Shown here piece after piece: positions 38,511-46,503 of a stretch of 49,580 nt of DNA. A program made the translations under genes and the position numbers. The stretch is from Candidatus Saccharibacteria bacterium UBA2952 (GTDB taxonomy: Bacteria; Patescibacteriota; Saccharimonadia; Saccharimonadales; Saccharimonadaceae). The notes under the pieces are model-generated. The model searched no databases. It saw only the letters and a program-made list of their open reading frames with translations, and was not told the origin of the DNA. The stretch spans positions 1 through 49,580 of the forward strand of contig DEBQ01000001.1 of NCBI GenBank assembly GCA_002348605.1, in the 5' to 3' direction. Positions within the stretch are counted from its first letter, which is position 1; each line of letters starts with the position of its first letter.

Positions 38511-38951
38511 ATGGAACCCAAGTTTTCTTCGCCGGAAATGAACCAGCCGATCCCTGAGCGGTCACCAGAGTCTCTGCCGAACCTGCCAAACCCTGAAACC
38601 ACCCCTGAAGCGCCACTGCAAAACCCTGAACACGGCCAGCAGGCAGCGCCGGAGCGTGCGTCTGAACATTCTGCCCAGGCGCAAGCGGCCGCTGCGGCCC
38701 AACCAGTACCTATCAGTTTACCGACGCCAGTGCCGGTAGCAGCCGATGACGCGGCAGCGGTCGCCAGCGACGATTTGCCGGCAGTTGCAGCCGACGACGA
38801 TCTGATAGAAAAAGAGTGGGTCGACAAGGCGAAGCAGATCATCAGCGATACTCGTGATGACCCGGCTCGGCGCGAAAAGGAAGTCGGCCGTTTACAAGCA
38901 GATTATTTGAAGAAACGCTACGGTAAACAGCTCGGCGAGTCGCCGGAGTAA
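38511..38951 (+). CDS. Acidic, Pro/Ala-rich protein upstream of the VirD4-like ATPase
   Basis: The 146-residue protein has no membrane helix. Residues 1-95 are low-complexity, rich in Pro, Glu, Ala and Asp. The C-terminal 50 residues form a likely helical, charged domain (LIEKEWVDKAKQIISDTRDDPARREKEVGRLQ...), which looks like the functional part. The ATPase gene follows after 21 bases, so a partner or adaptor role is plausible but unproven. I recognise no named family. Confidence 0.7.
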   Translation: MEPKFSSPEMNQPIPERSPESLPNLPNPETTPEAPLQNPEHGQQAAPERASEHSAQAQAAAAAQPVPISLPTPVPVAADDAAAVASDDLPAVAADDDLIEKEWVDKAKQIISDTRDDPARREKEVGRLQADYLKKRYGKQLGESPE

Positions 38952-38972
38952 GGCTAGTAGGGGGCATATAAG

Positions 38973-41825
38973 GTGTTAGGAGCGTTCATCGGTATCTTCG
39001 CTATAGCGCTTATCGCGCTGTTTGCTGGTGCCGTCGTGTTCCTGCAGTACCAAAAGACGCTCCGCGAAGCCAAAAACTACGAACGTGGGCTCAAGATGGT
39101 GCCGATGGTTATTCATTTGCCACCATCAAGCGATGACATTGAGGCTGGCAGCCGCGACGAACGTGATGTGACCGAAGAAATCCTTAGCCAAGCTCAGGTG
39201 ATGTATAACATTATCGCGTCGACGGCAGTAAAGGGTTTTAAAAGCAAAGTATATGGTCAGCGCCACTTATCGTTTGAAATCGTTGCCCGAGAAGGGCTAG
39301 TCCATTACTACACGGTTGTACCGGTGGTGTTGGTCGAAGTCGTCCGTCAGGCGATAGCAGCCGCATACCCATCGGCCCGGCTAGAGGAAGTCGAAGAGCA
39401 CGTAGTCTTCTCGGAAGTAGGGAAGATGAGCGGAACCATTGGCGGTGAGTTCACGCTTAAAAAACCATTCATGTACCCAATCGCGACTTACGAAGAAGCC
39501 AAGCGCGATGCATCGAGGGCACTTCTGAATGCTTTGTCATCAGCTGGTCGCGAAGACGGCATTGGCATACAAATGCTCATACGTCCGGCGAACGAAGGCT
39601 GGACCAAACGATCGCATAGTAAAGTCGAGCATATTAAAAAGGATAGGGCGAGTGGCCGAAAATCAGGATTCGGTACCCGTGCCGGTGATTTGGCTGGCGC
39701 GTTGTGGAAACCACCAAACCCTGAAAATCACAAAGAAGAACATAACGTCGATGTACAACTTACATCAGTAGAACAAAAAGAAATTGACGTCATTGAAGAA
39801 AAAACACGCTATCCTGGCTACGAAACACTAGTCAGGATCGTTGTAAGTTCTAACACGGCTGCACGTTCCCAAAGCCTTCTTAAGAACGTCATCTCTGCGT
39901 TCGCCCTGTTTGATTCAGCTAGTTACAACGGTTTCAAATTCACAGTTACACGTAACATTGAAGAACTTGTGACTGCCTATATATTCCGTTTCTTCCCGCA
40001 AGATGTCAGCGGCAATATATTAAATACCGTAGAGCTTGCAACGATATTCCACTTGCCAGACCAGAAGAACATTCCAACCAGCCAGGTAGAGCGACAGATG
40101 AGCAAACAGGTTGACGGCCCGACTCAGGTCATGGACGAAGGCTTCTTGCTTGGATACAACGAATTTCGCGGTACCAAAAAGCCGATCCGTCTAAGCACGA
40201 ACGATCGCCGCCGCCACACCTACATTATTGGACAGACGGGTACTGGTAAATCGGTGCTACTTGAAAACCTCGCCTTCCAGGACATGATGGACGGCAAGGG
40301 CTTTGCATTCGTTGACCCGCACGGTGACTCAGTCGAGGCACTGCTTGGCAAGGTACCGAAGGAACGGGTCGAAGATGTTATCTACTTCAACCCTGGCGAC
40401 ATGACCAACCCAATTGGTCTAAATATGTTTGAGTTCGACCACGAGGACCAAAAGGACTTCTTGGTACAAGAGGCCATTAATATGCTGTATGGGCTGTACG
40501 ACCCAGGTCACACCGGCATCGTTGGGCCGCGCCTTGAGCACATCTTTAGGAATGCGGCGCTGCTTTTAATGGCTGACCCTGCCGGCGGGACGTTCATCGA
40601 CATTCCGAAAGTGCTAATCGATCCGGACTACATGAAATCAAAGCTCAAATATGTAAAAGACCAGTCGGTGCTTGATTTCTGGACGAAGGAATTCCCGGCG
40701 TCCCAGCGCTCGAACGAGGCCGGAGAGGTCATTAGCTGGGTCGTGTCGAAGTTCGGTCCGTTCATCAGTAACGACAGTATGCGTAACATCATTGGCCAGA
40801 CAAAGTCGGGCTTTAATTTGCGCGATATTATGGACAACAAGAAGATCCTGCTGGTCAACCTGTCAAAAGGCCGTATGGGTGAACTAAACAGCAAGCTGCT
40901 AGGTATTATCTTCGTCATGAAGTTCCAGGCGGCTGCAATGGGCCGCGCGAACATTCCGGAAGACGAGCGCGTCGACTTCTCGCTGTATGTCGACGAGTTC
41001 CAGAACTTCGCCACCGAAAGCTTTGAGTCCATTCTGTCTGAAGCTCGTAAATATCGCCTGAACCTGATTCTCGGTAACCAGTTCATGACCCAGTTGACCG
41101 ACAAAATCCGCGAAGCCATTATTGGTAACGTCGGAACGGTCATTTCGGGCCGTATTGGTGTGACCGACGCCGAACTGATGGTCAAACGCTTCCAACCGAC
41201 ATTCGAAGCCGAAGACCTGATTAAAATGCCGAATTACCAAAGTGTCACCAGTGTCATGATCAATAACGTGCCATCGGCGCCGTTCTCAATGTCATTCGTG
41301 CCGCCAATGGGGCAGAGCAATCCGCAGCTGGCTGACGCACTGAAACGCCTCAGCGCGGCCAAATATGGTAAGCCTAGAGCAGTAGTCGAAAAAGAGATAT
41401 TCGACCGTCTGGGCGCCGCAGACAAAGCCAAGAAGGACCGTCTTGAGCAGATGAAAGGCATGCAGCAAGGCAGGCCAGGTGCTGCTGGTCCGGCTAAGTC
41501 AGGCTCATCGTTCTTAGACGAATGGCTGGCAAAGCGTCAGCAACTGGGTGGGCAAGGGCAGAATACGGCCAAGTCCCCTGTCTCACCGTTACCCTCGCAA
41601 CCAGCGCCTGCCGGTGCAGCCCCATTTGGTTCGATGAGTGCTAGCGCACCGTCAACACCTCCGCAGCCCCTCAACGACAGGGCGGCCGTAAGGGTAGAAC
41701 AAGCGATTCCAGACGTTCCAGTCACGGAGCCCGTAGCCAAGGCCGTTGAACAAGATAAGCTGCACCTGCGCGGTGACAACAAGAATGACGACGGCGAAAT
41801 CGCCATCAAACTCCGTGACGAGTAA
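38973..41825 (+). CDS. VirD4/TraG-like membrane-anchored DNA-translocation ATPase
   Basis: The 950-residue protein starts at GTG 38973. It has one N-terminal membrane helix (about residues 4-26), a long region of about 380 residues without clear similarity, then the ATPase with Walker A IIGQTGTGKSVLL (about residue 419), FVDPHGDSVEALL, Walker B SLYVDEFQNFATESF (about residue 670) and LILGNQFMTQL. The last 130 residues are Pro/Ala/Gln-rich. Such proteins are coupling or pumping ATPases of type IV secretion systems. No relaxase or other vir/tra gene lies in this window, so a dedicated surface or DNA-transport role is inference. Confidence 0.85.
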   Translation: MLGAFIGIFAIALIALFAGAVVFLQYQKTLREAKNYERGLKMVPMVIHLPPSSDDIEAGSRDERDVTEEILSQAQVMYNIIASTAVKGFKSKVYGQRHLSFEIVAREGLVHYYTVVPVVLVEVVRQAIAAAYPSARLEEVEEHVVFSEVGKMSGTIGGEFTLKKPFMYPIATYEEAKRDASRALLNALSSAGREDGIGIQMLIRPANEGWTKRSHSKVEHIKKDRASGRKSGFGTRAGDLAGALWKPPNPENHKEEHNVDVQLTSVEQKEIDVIEEKTRYPGYETLVRIVVSSNTAARSQSLLKNVISAFALFDSASYNGFKFTVTRNIEELVTAYIFRFFPQDVSGNILNTVELATIFHLPDQKNIPTSQVERQMSKQVDGPTQVMDEGFLLGYNEFRGTKKPIRLSTNDRRRHTYIIGQTGTGKSVLLENLAFQDMMDGKGFAFVDPHGDSVEALLGKVPKERVEDVIYFNPGDMTNPIGLNMFEFDHEDQKDFLVQEAINMLYGLYDPGHTGIVGPRLEHIFRNAALLLMADPAGGTFIDIPKVLIDPDYMKSKLKYVKDQSVLDFWTKEFPASQRSNEAGEVISWVVSKFGPFISNDSMRNIIGQTKSGFNLRDIMDNKKILLVNLSKGRMGELNSKLLGIIFVMKFQAAAMGRANIPEDERVDFSLYVDEFQNFATESFESILSEARKYRLNLILGNQFMTQLTDKIREAIIGNVGTVISGRIGVTDAELMVKRFQPTFEAEDLIKMPNYQSVTSVMINNVPSAPFSMSFVPPMGQSNPQLADALKRLSAAKYGKPRAVVEKEIFDRLGAADKAKKDRLEQMKGMQQGRPGAAGPAKSGSSFLDEWLAKRQQLGGQGQNTAKSPVSPLPSQPAPAGAAPFGSMSASAPSTPPQPLNDRAAVRVEQAIPDVPVTEPVAKAVEQDKLHLRGDNKNDDGEIAIKLRDE

Positions 41826-41845
41826 GGCGCACAGGATTTGATACT

Positions 41846-41873
41846 AAAAGAGAGCGTTCAAGCGCTCTCTTTT
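41846..41873. terminator. Bidirectional terminator
   Basis: AAAAGAGAGCG and CGCTCTCTTTT form a perfect 11-bp stem around a six-base loop. It separates the convergent ATPase and coiled-coil genes. Confidence 0.88.
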
Positions 41874-41888
41874 AAACTAACGACCAAC

Positions 41889-42458
41889 TTAGGCTCTTTT
41901 CCCAGTAATCATTACACGAAGGTAATCGATAAGTAGGCCGATCGCCCAGCCAAGGATAAAGGCGGCGATGGTCTCAAAGCCAGATAACGGGTAACCGTAG
42001 TACTTAGCAACAAGATAAATCACGAGCGTTAGAATGAAAGCCGACATTGACCCCGCCAAAATGGCGTTAGGGCGGGCAATAGTGCTACCGACGACCTCTG
42101 ACGTTTTTTCGACGACCGGGTTATGAATCGTCTTGGAAAACGCACGTGAGGGTGCGGACATCTGCGCCTGCGTTTCTTTCATGGTTTTTTTGTAGCTGGC
42201 CTTGGCCTTCGCACGGCGCTGGGCAGGGGTGTCACGGCGTCGTTCAACCGGCGCGACTTCTTTTTCGGGAGCTTTTTTTTCACGTTCGGCGGCTTTTTCA
42301 GCCGCTTCTTTGAGCTTATCAATCTCTGTTTCTGGCCCACGTTCGGCCGCGGCGCGTTCACGTTCGGCTTTAAGTTCGGCATTCAGTTCGTGGCCAGCTT
42401 GTTCAAGCGCCTCGTGAGCTTTGTCACCATGTTCCGGTATGTTTAATCGTTCTGCCAT
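41889..42458 (-). CDS. Coiled-coil membrane protein, unknown
   Basis: The 189-residue protein has a charged, Ala/Glu/Lys/Arg-rich N-terminal half (about residues 10-95) that predicts a long coiled coil, then two membrane helices (about 128-150 and 160-182) near the C-terminus. I recognise no family. It follows the LPKTG surface protein by 19 bases on the same strand and is probably cotranscribed, so it may take part in envelope organisation or in anchoring of that protein. Confidence 0.7.
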   Translation of the reverse strand: MAERLNIPEHGDKAHEALEQAGHELNAELKAERERAAAERGPETEIDKLKEAAEKAAEREKKAPEKEVAPVERRRDTPAQRRAKAKASYKKTMKETQAQMSAPSRAFSKTIHNPVVEKTSEVVGSTIARPNAILAGSMSAFILTLVIYLVAKYYGYPLSGFETIAAFILGWAIGLLIDYLRVMITGKRA

Positions 42459-42477
42459 TTCCCACCCATTCCTTCGG

Positions 42478-44316
42478 TTATATTGTACCAGTGTTCAAGT
42501 TGCGACGGATAAGCCGAACCTCGGTGCCAAGCTGGCGGGAACGGGCATAGAAGTAGACGACGACGGCCAGTAGTGCACCAGCGAAGATCATATTTTCGGT
42601 TGGTCCAGTCTTTGGAAGTTCGCTCGTAACTTGTTCGACGACGACCTTGGTTGTGTCACAGTCGACCTTGACGTTCACGGAGTTACCGAATGTATTGATC
42701 ATCTTACAGTCATAGCTCTCTGGGTTGCTGACACCGGTGTTAGTAGCCGGAATCTTGTCGAGCAGCTGGATGGCGATAGTGCGTGATTGCTTTTGACCTG
42801 GTCCGAGTAGTATTGCAGGCCACGAGATTGTCTTAGTGGCTTCATCAAAGCTGCCACCAGCCAGGTCGATAAGCGTTGCATACTCCAGTACATCGGCCAG
42901 GCTTTCAGTCATGGTGACTGATTTGGGTGCGAGGCCCTTGTTTTGGACAGTCAGCGTATAGCTTAACTTGTCGTTAGCGCGCGCTAGTACGGTCGACGCA
43001 TCGACGTTCCCGTTGGTCATATTAACACCTGACTTTGTGCTGAATATAGCGGCTTCGCACTTCTCGTCCTTAATCCAAATGTTCGGATTGCCTGGGCATG
43101 GCTGACAGTCCGGGCTATTAGGCGGTAATGTAGGGTTGTAGGCACAGACTTCGGGAGGGGTAATGGTAAATGGTTTCGCACACGCTGCGTCGGTTACATC
43201 ACCAACGGAGGTCTTAACGGTCAATGTGACAACGTATTGGCCGGGGTTGAGCGTAAAGTTATCGGCGGTGACTTGGCTTTTGCCAGACGCGACCGTGATT
43301 CGTTTGACTTCGCTACCAGAAGCGTTTTTGATGACAAAGACATACTTGTTAATGGTGGCACCATTCGCAGCGCGGGCCTTTCCACTGAGCGATACGGTGT
43401 TGCGATTAATAAGTGCCGCTGTAACCTCGACACAGGCAGCTACTGGCTTACTATCGACGATGAAAGAGTCATAGCACTCACTTGAAGTCTTTAGGCCCTC
43501 GCTGGTCCTTACATGTAACCTGACATTATATTTACCGGGTTGCTGCTTGTCGTACACGAAGCTGTGCGTCAGGTTGTTTGAGTCAAAGTTCTTTGTTTCA
43601 AGCACCTGGCCTTGTTTTTGAATGTCATATTTATACCCTTTAATAGATGCGCCATCTTTGACACTTGCTTTGGCAGTAAGGCGGAAGCGTGTCGGGGCGA
43701 TTTGCTCGATCGTTAAGCGTTGGCAGGCTGCTTCTGGGTTAACTTGCTGAGGTGGCTTTGAAGTTACTAGGTTGCCGCAGTCCATCATGACTGCGAACCA
43801 GCCGAATTGAGCTGAATGGCCAGTTAGTACCTTATAGGGTGGGTTCGCGGCCGTCAGCTGAAGAGGGCGGTAGTAGAAGGTGACATCACCCGCGCCGTTA
43901 TTGAACGTGTATGAGCGCTGACCTTGGGCCGCACTATATAAGCTTGTCCGTGACCAGTTGTACTTTCCGGGTACACCTGCGGCCTTAATAGTTCCGAGTT
44001 GCATGTTTGCCACCTCGCCGCGCGTAATTCCTAGGCTAGTAAGCAGGCCTTTGATACGGTTCGTGTTGTTGTCATAGTGAGTAAGTAGTTGCTGCTTGCT
44101 GTCGATACCACCCGGAATAAAGTCAGCAGGGCTGGCCGCGTTGGCTGCTTCTGGGGGGCTAAAGACAGCCAGGCTCTGAACAACCAGGGCTAGCGCTGTA
44201 AAGACAAGCCCGAGACGGCGGGTCGCTTCTTCTTTACGTAGACGCCGGGCATAAAATCCTAATTGCCCCACAAGCGCGGGGCTGAAGGCTAAGTTTGAAA
44301 CGATGCGCCGAAACAT
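42478..44316 (-). CDS. LPKTG-anchored surface protein with DUF11-like repeat
   Basis: The 612-residue protein has a long N-terminal region with a membrane segment (about residues 38-60, ending near AANA), then an exported part. Residues about 200-400 hold two PKD/Ig-like repeats (YDIQKQGQVLETKNF..., YVFVIKNASGSEV...). Residues about 420-560 match a DUF11-type domain (LSYTLTVQNKGLAPKSVTMTESL). The C-terminus is LPKTG, a membrane helix and a basic tail, the sorting signal for sortase. Role: a cell-surface protein covalently attached to the wall, perhaps for host contact. The sortase is not in the window. Confidence 0.85.
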   Translation of the reverse strand: MFRRIVSNLAFSPALVGQLGFYARRLRKEEATRRLGLVFTALALVVQSLAVFSPPEAANAASPADFIPGGIDSKQQLLTHYDNNTNRIKGLLTSLGITRGEVANMQLGTIKAAGVPGKYNWSRTSLYSAAQGQRSYTFNNGAGDVTFYYRPLQLTAANPPYKVLTGHSAQFGWFAVMMDCGNLVTSKPPQQVNPEAACQRLTIEQIAPTRFRLTAKASVKDGASIKGYKYDIQKQGQVLETKNFDSNNLTHSFVYDKQQPGKYNVRLHVRTSEGLKTSSECYDSFIVDSKPVAACVEVTAALINRNTVSLSGKARAANGATINKYVFVIKNASGSEVKRITVASGKSQVTADNFTLNPGQYVVTLTVKTSVGDVTDAACAKPFTITPPEVCAYNPTLPPNSPDCQPCPGNPNIWIKDEKCEAAIFSTKSGVNMTNGNVDASTVLARANDKLSYTLTVQNKGLAPKSVTMTESLADVLEYATLIDLAGGSFDEATKTISWPAILLGPGQKQSRTIAIQLLDKIPATNTGVSNPESYDCKMINTFGNSVNVKVDCDTTKVVVEQVTSELPKTGPTENMIFAGALLAVVVYFYARSRQLGTEVRLIRRNLNTGTI

Positions 44317-44431
44317 GCTGTTTTCTACTTTTTTGTGTTAGGTTTTACTACTGTTATTTATACTATTGTACGTAGATTAGCATAAACATTGTGTTCAGCG
44401 CAAGCAAAATCAATCAGAAGTTCTAGAAGGG

Positions 44432-44460
44432 TTGAGTGAACACACATAATTCGATATAAT
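44432..44460 (+). promoter_or_regulatory. Promoter of gyrB
   Basis: TTGAGT (44432-44437) and TATAAT (44455-44460) are 17 bases apart. A leader of about 60 bases with AGTGAGGGG precedes the gyrB GTG. Confidence 0.7.
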
Positions 44461-44528
44461 GTGGGCAGTGTAAATGGCTGATACAGTTTTATTGATGCCG
44501 AACAGTAGCAAAGTGAGGGGAATAGTAC

Positions 44529-46502
44529 GTGGCTAAACAAACAGGCGACTCGTATGACGGGTCACAGATCCAAGTTCTTGAGGGTCTAGAGCCGGTCCGT
44601 AAGCGACCGGGTATGTATATTGGTAGCACCGGCTACGATGGCGTACACCATCTTATTAAAGAAATTGCTGACAACTCAATCGACGAAGCAATCGCGGGAT
44701 TCGCAACGCGTGTCGATATCGAGATTCTTGAAGACGGCGGTATTACTATTACCGACGACGGTCGCGGTATTCCAGTTGACAAGCATCCTAAGACCGGACT
44801 ATCGACGCTCGAAACAGTCCTGACAGTGCTTCACGCCGGCGGTAAGTTCGGCGGGGGTGGATATAAAGTATCAAGTGGTCTTCACGGTGTGGGATCCAGC
44901 GTAGTCAACGCATTGTCAACGCGGCTTATCGCCGAGGTCGTACAAAAAGGCCAGCTGTATCGTATTGAGTTCGAGCGTGGTGCGTCGAAAGCTCCACTGA
45001 AAAAGATTGGTGCCACCGATCGCCCAACCGGCACGACTATTACGTTCTACCCAGACGACACCATTTTTAAGGAAACGGTTGAATTCGACTATAAGTGGGT
45101 CGTCAATTACCTTCGTCACCAAGCCTATCTAACCAAAGGCGTCTTCACAAACGTTCTGGATCGCCGGACAAACGAGCGTCAGTCATTCTACTTCGAGGGT
45201 GGTATTCAGAGCTACGTAAAACACTTGAACATCGGTAAGGAAGTTATGAGCGACGCGCCGTTCTATGTTGAACGGCAAGTTGAAGAATCAATGATCGAAG
45301 TCGCCGTGCAGTATAACGACAGCTATGTCGAAACCGTCCGGCCCTTCGCCAACAACGTTTTGACGCCAGACGGCGGTACGCACTTGGTCGGATTCCGTTC
45401 AGGACTAACCCGCGTTATTAATGAATACGCCCGTAAGAGCAGCCTGCTGAAGGAAAAAGAAGAGAACTTGTCGGGTGATGACATTCGCGAAGGTCTGACT
45501 GCCATTATTTTGGTCAAGCTACCTGACCCACAATTTGAAGGCCAGACCAAGAACAAGCTTGGTAATCCCGAAGTCCGACGCTACGTCGAACAAGTCATGA
45601 ACGAGTACTTTGCGTACTACCTAGACGAAAATCCTGATGTAGCGAAGAAGATTGTAAACAAAGCATTGCTGGCTGCCCGGGCGCGTAAAGCTGCCCGCGC
45701 GGCACGCGACAATGTGCTTCGAAAAGGCGCTCTGGACGGAATGGGACTGCCAGGCAAATTATGGGATTGCTCAAGCAAGAGCCCGGCTGAAAGTGAAATT
45801 TACATCGTTGAGGGAAATTCAGCGGCTGGCTCCGCTAAAGAGGGACGTGACAGTAAAACCCAAGCAATTTTGCCACTTCGTGGTAAAGTTCTCAACACTG
45901 AACGTGCGCGTTTAGACAAGATGTTCGCCAACAAAGAAATCGTTGCCATGATTCAGGCATTCGGCGTTGGTATTGGTGAGCAATTCGATTTGAATGGTCT
46001 TCGCTACCACAAGATCGTCATTATGACGGACGCCGACGTTGATGGTAGCCACATCTCAACACTGCTTCTGACATTCTTCTTCCGTTATATGCGGGAAGTC
46101 GTCGAGGGCGGGTATGTATATCTTGCAAAACCACCACTCTACAGTATTAACCGTGGTCAGAAAAAGACGTATGCGTACGACGATGAAGAGCGTGACCGGA
46201 TTTTGCAAGAAATCATTGCTGCAAAGAGCGAAAAGGGTGCCGAGATTGACGAGTCAGCTGACGTTATGAAACAAGCAGGCGTCACAATCAGCCGATTCAA
46301 GGGACTCGGTGAAATGGATGCCGAGCAGCTATGGGAAACGACTATGAACCCTGAAAATCGTGTACTCGTGCAGGTGCGAGTTGAAGATGCAGAAGAGGCT
46401 GACGCTGTATTTACCAAACTGATGGGTGACGATGTAAGTCTTCGAAAGACATTCATTCAGGTACGCGCCAAAGACGCCGACCTAGAGGAGCTGGACGTAT
46501 AA
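44529..46502 (+). CDS. gyrB: DNA gyrase subunit B
   Basis: GyrB supplies the ATPase and TOPRIM domains of gyrase. The 657-residue protein starts at GTG 44529. Signatures: EIADNSIDEA (Bergerat fold), DDGRGIPVDKHPKTG, GGKFGGGGYKVSSGLHGVG (ATP lid), the TOPRIM motif YIVEGNSAAGSAKEGRDSKTQAILPLRGK and DADVDGSHI. In the first TOPRIM block the common EGDSAGGSA reads EGNSAAGSA; the catalytic Glu and the DxD are kept. The length fits the short type found outside Gram-negatives. gyrA follows after one base. Confidence 0.96.
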   Translation: MAKQTGDSYDGSQIQVLEGLEPVRKRPGMYIGSTGYDGVHHLIKEIADNSIDEAIAGFATRVDIEILEDGGITITDDGRGIPVDKHPKTGLSTLETVLTVLHAGGKFGGGGYKVSSGLHGVGSSVVNALSTRLIAEVVQKGQLYRIEFERGASKAPLKKIGATDRPTGTTITFYPDDTIFKETVEFDYKWVVNYLRHQAYLTKGVFTNVLDRRTNERQSFYFEGGIQSYVKHLNIGKEVMSDAPFYVERQVEESMIEVAVQYNDSYVETVRPFANNVLTPDGGTHLVGFRSGLTRVINEYARKSSLLKEKEENLSGDDIREGLTAIILVKLPDPQFEGQTKNKLGNPEVRRYVEQVMNEYFAYYLDENPDVAKKIVNKALLAARARKAARAARDNVLRKGALDGMGLPGKLWDCSSKSPAESEIYIVEGNSAAGSAKEGRDSKTQAILPLRGKVLNTERARLDKMFANKEIVAMIQAFGVGIGEQFDLNGLRYHKIVIMTDADVDGSHISTLLLTFFFRYMREVVEGGYVYLAKPPLYSINRGQKKTYAYDDEERDRILQEIIAAKSEKGAEIDESADVMKQAGVTISRFKGLGEMDAEQLWETTMNPENRVLVQVRVEDAEEADAVFTKLMGDDVSLRKTFIQVRAKDADLEELDV

Positions 46503-46503
46503 T

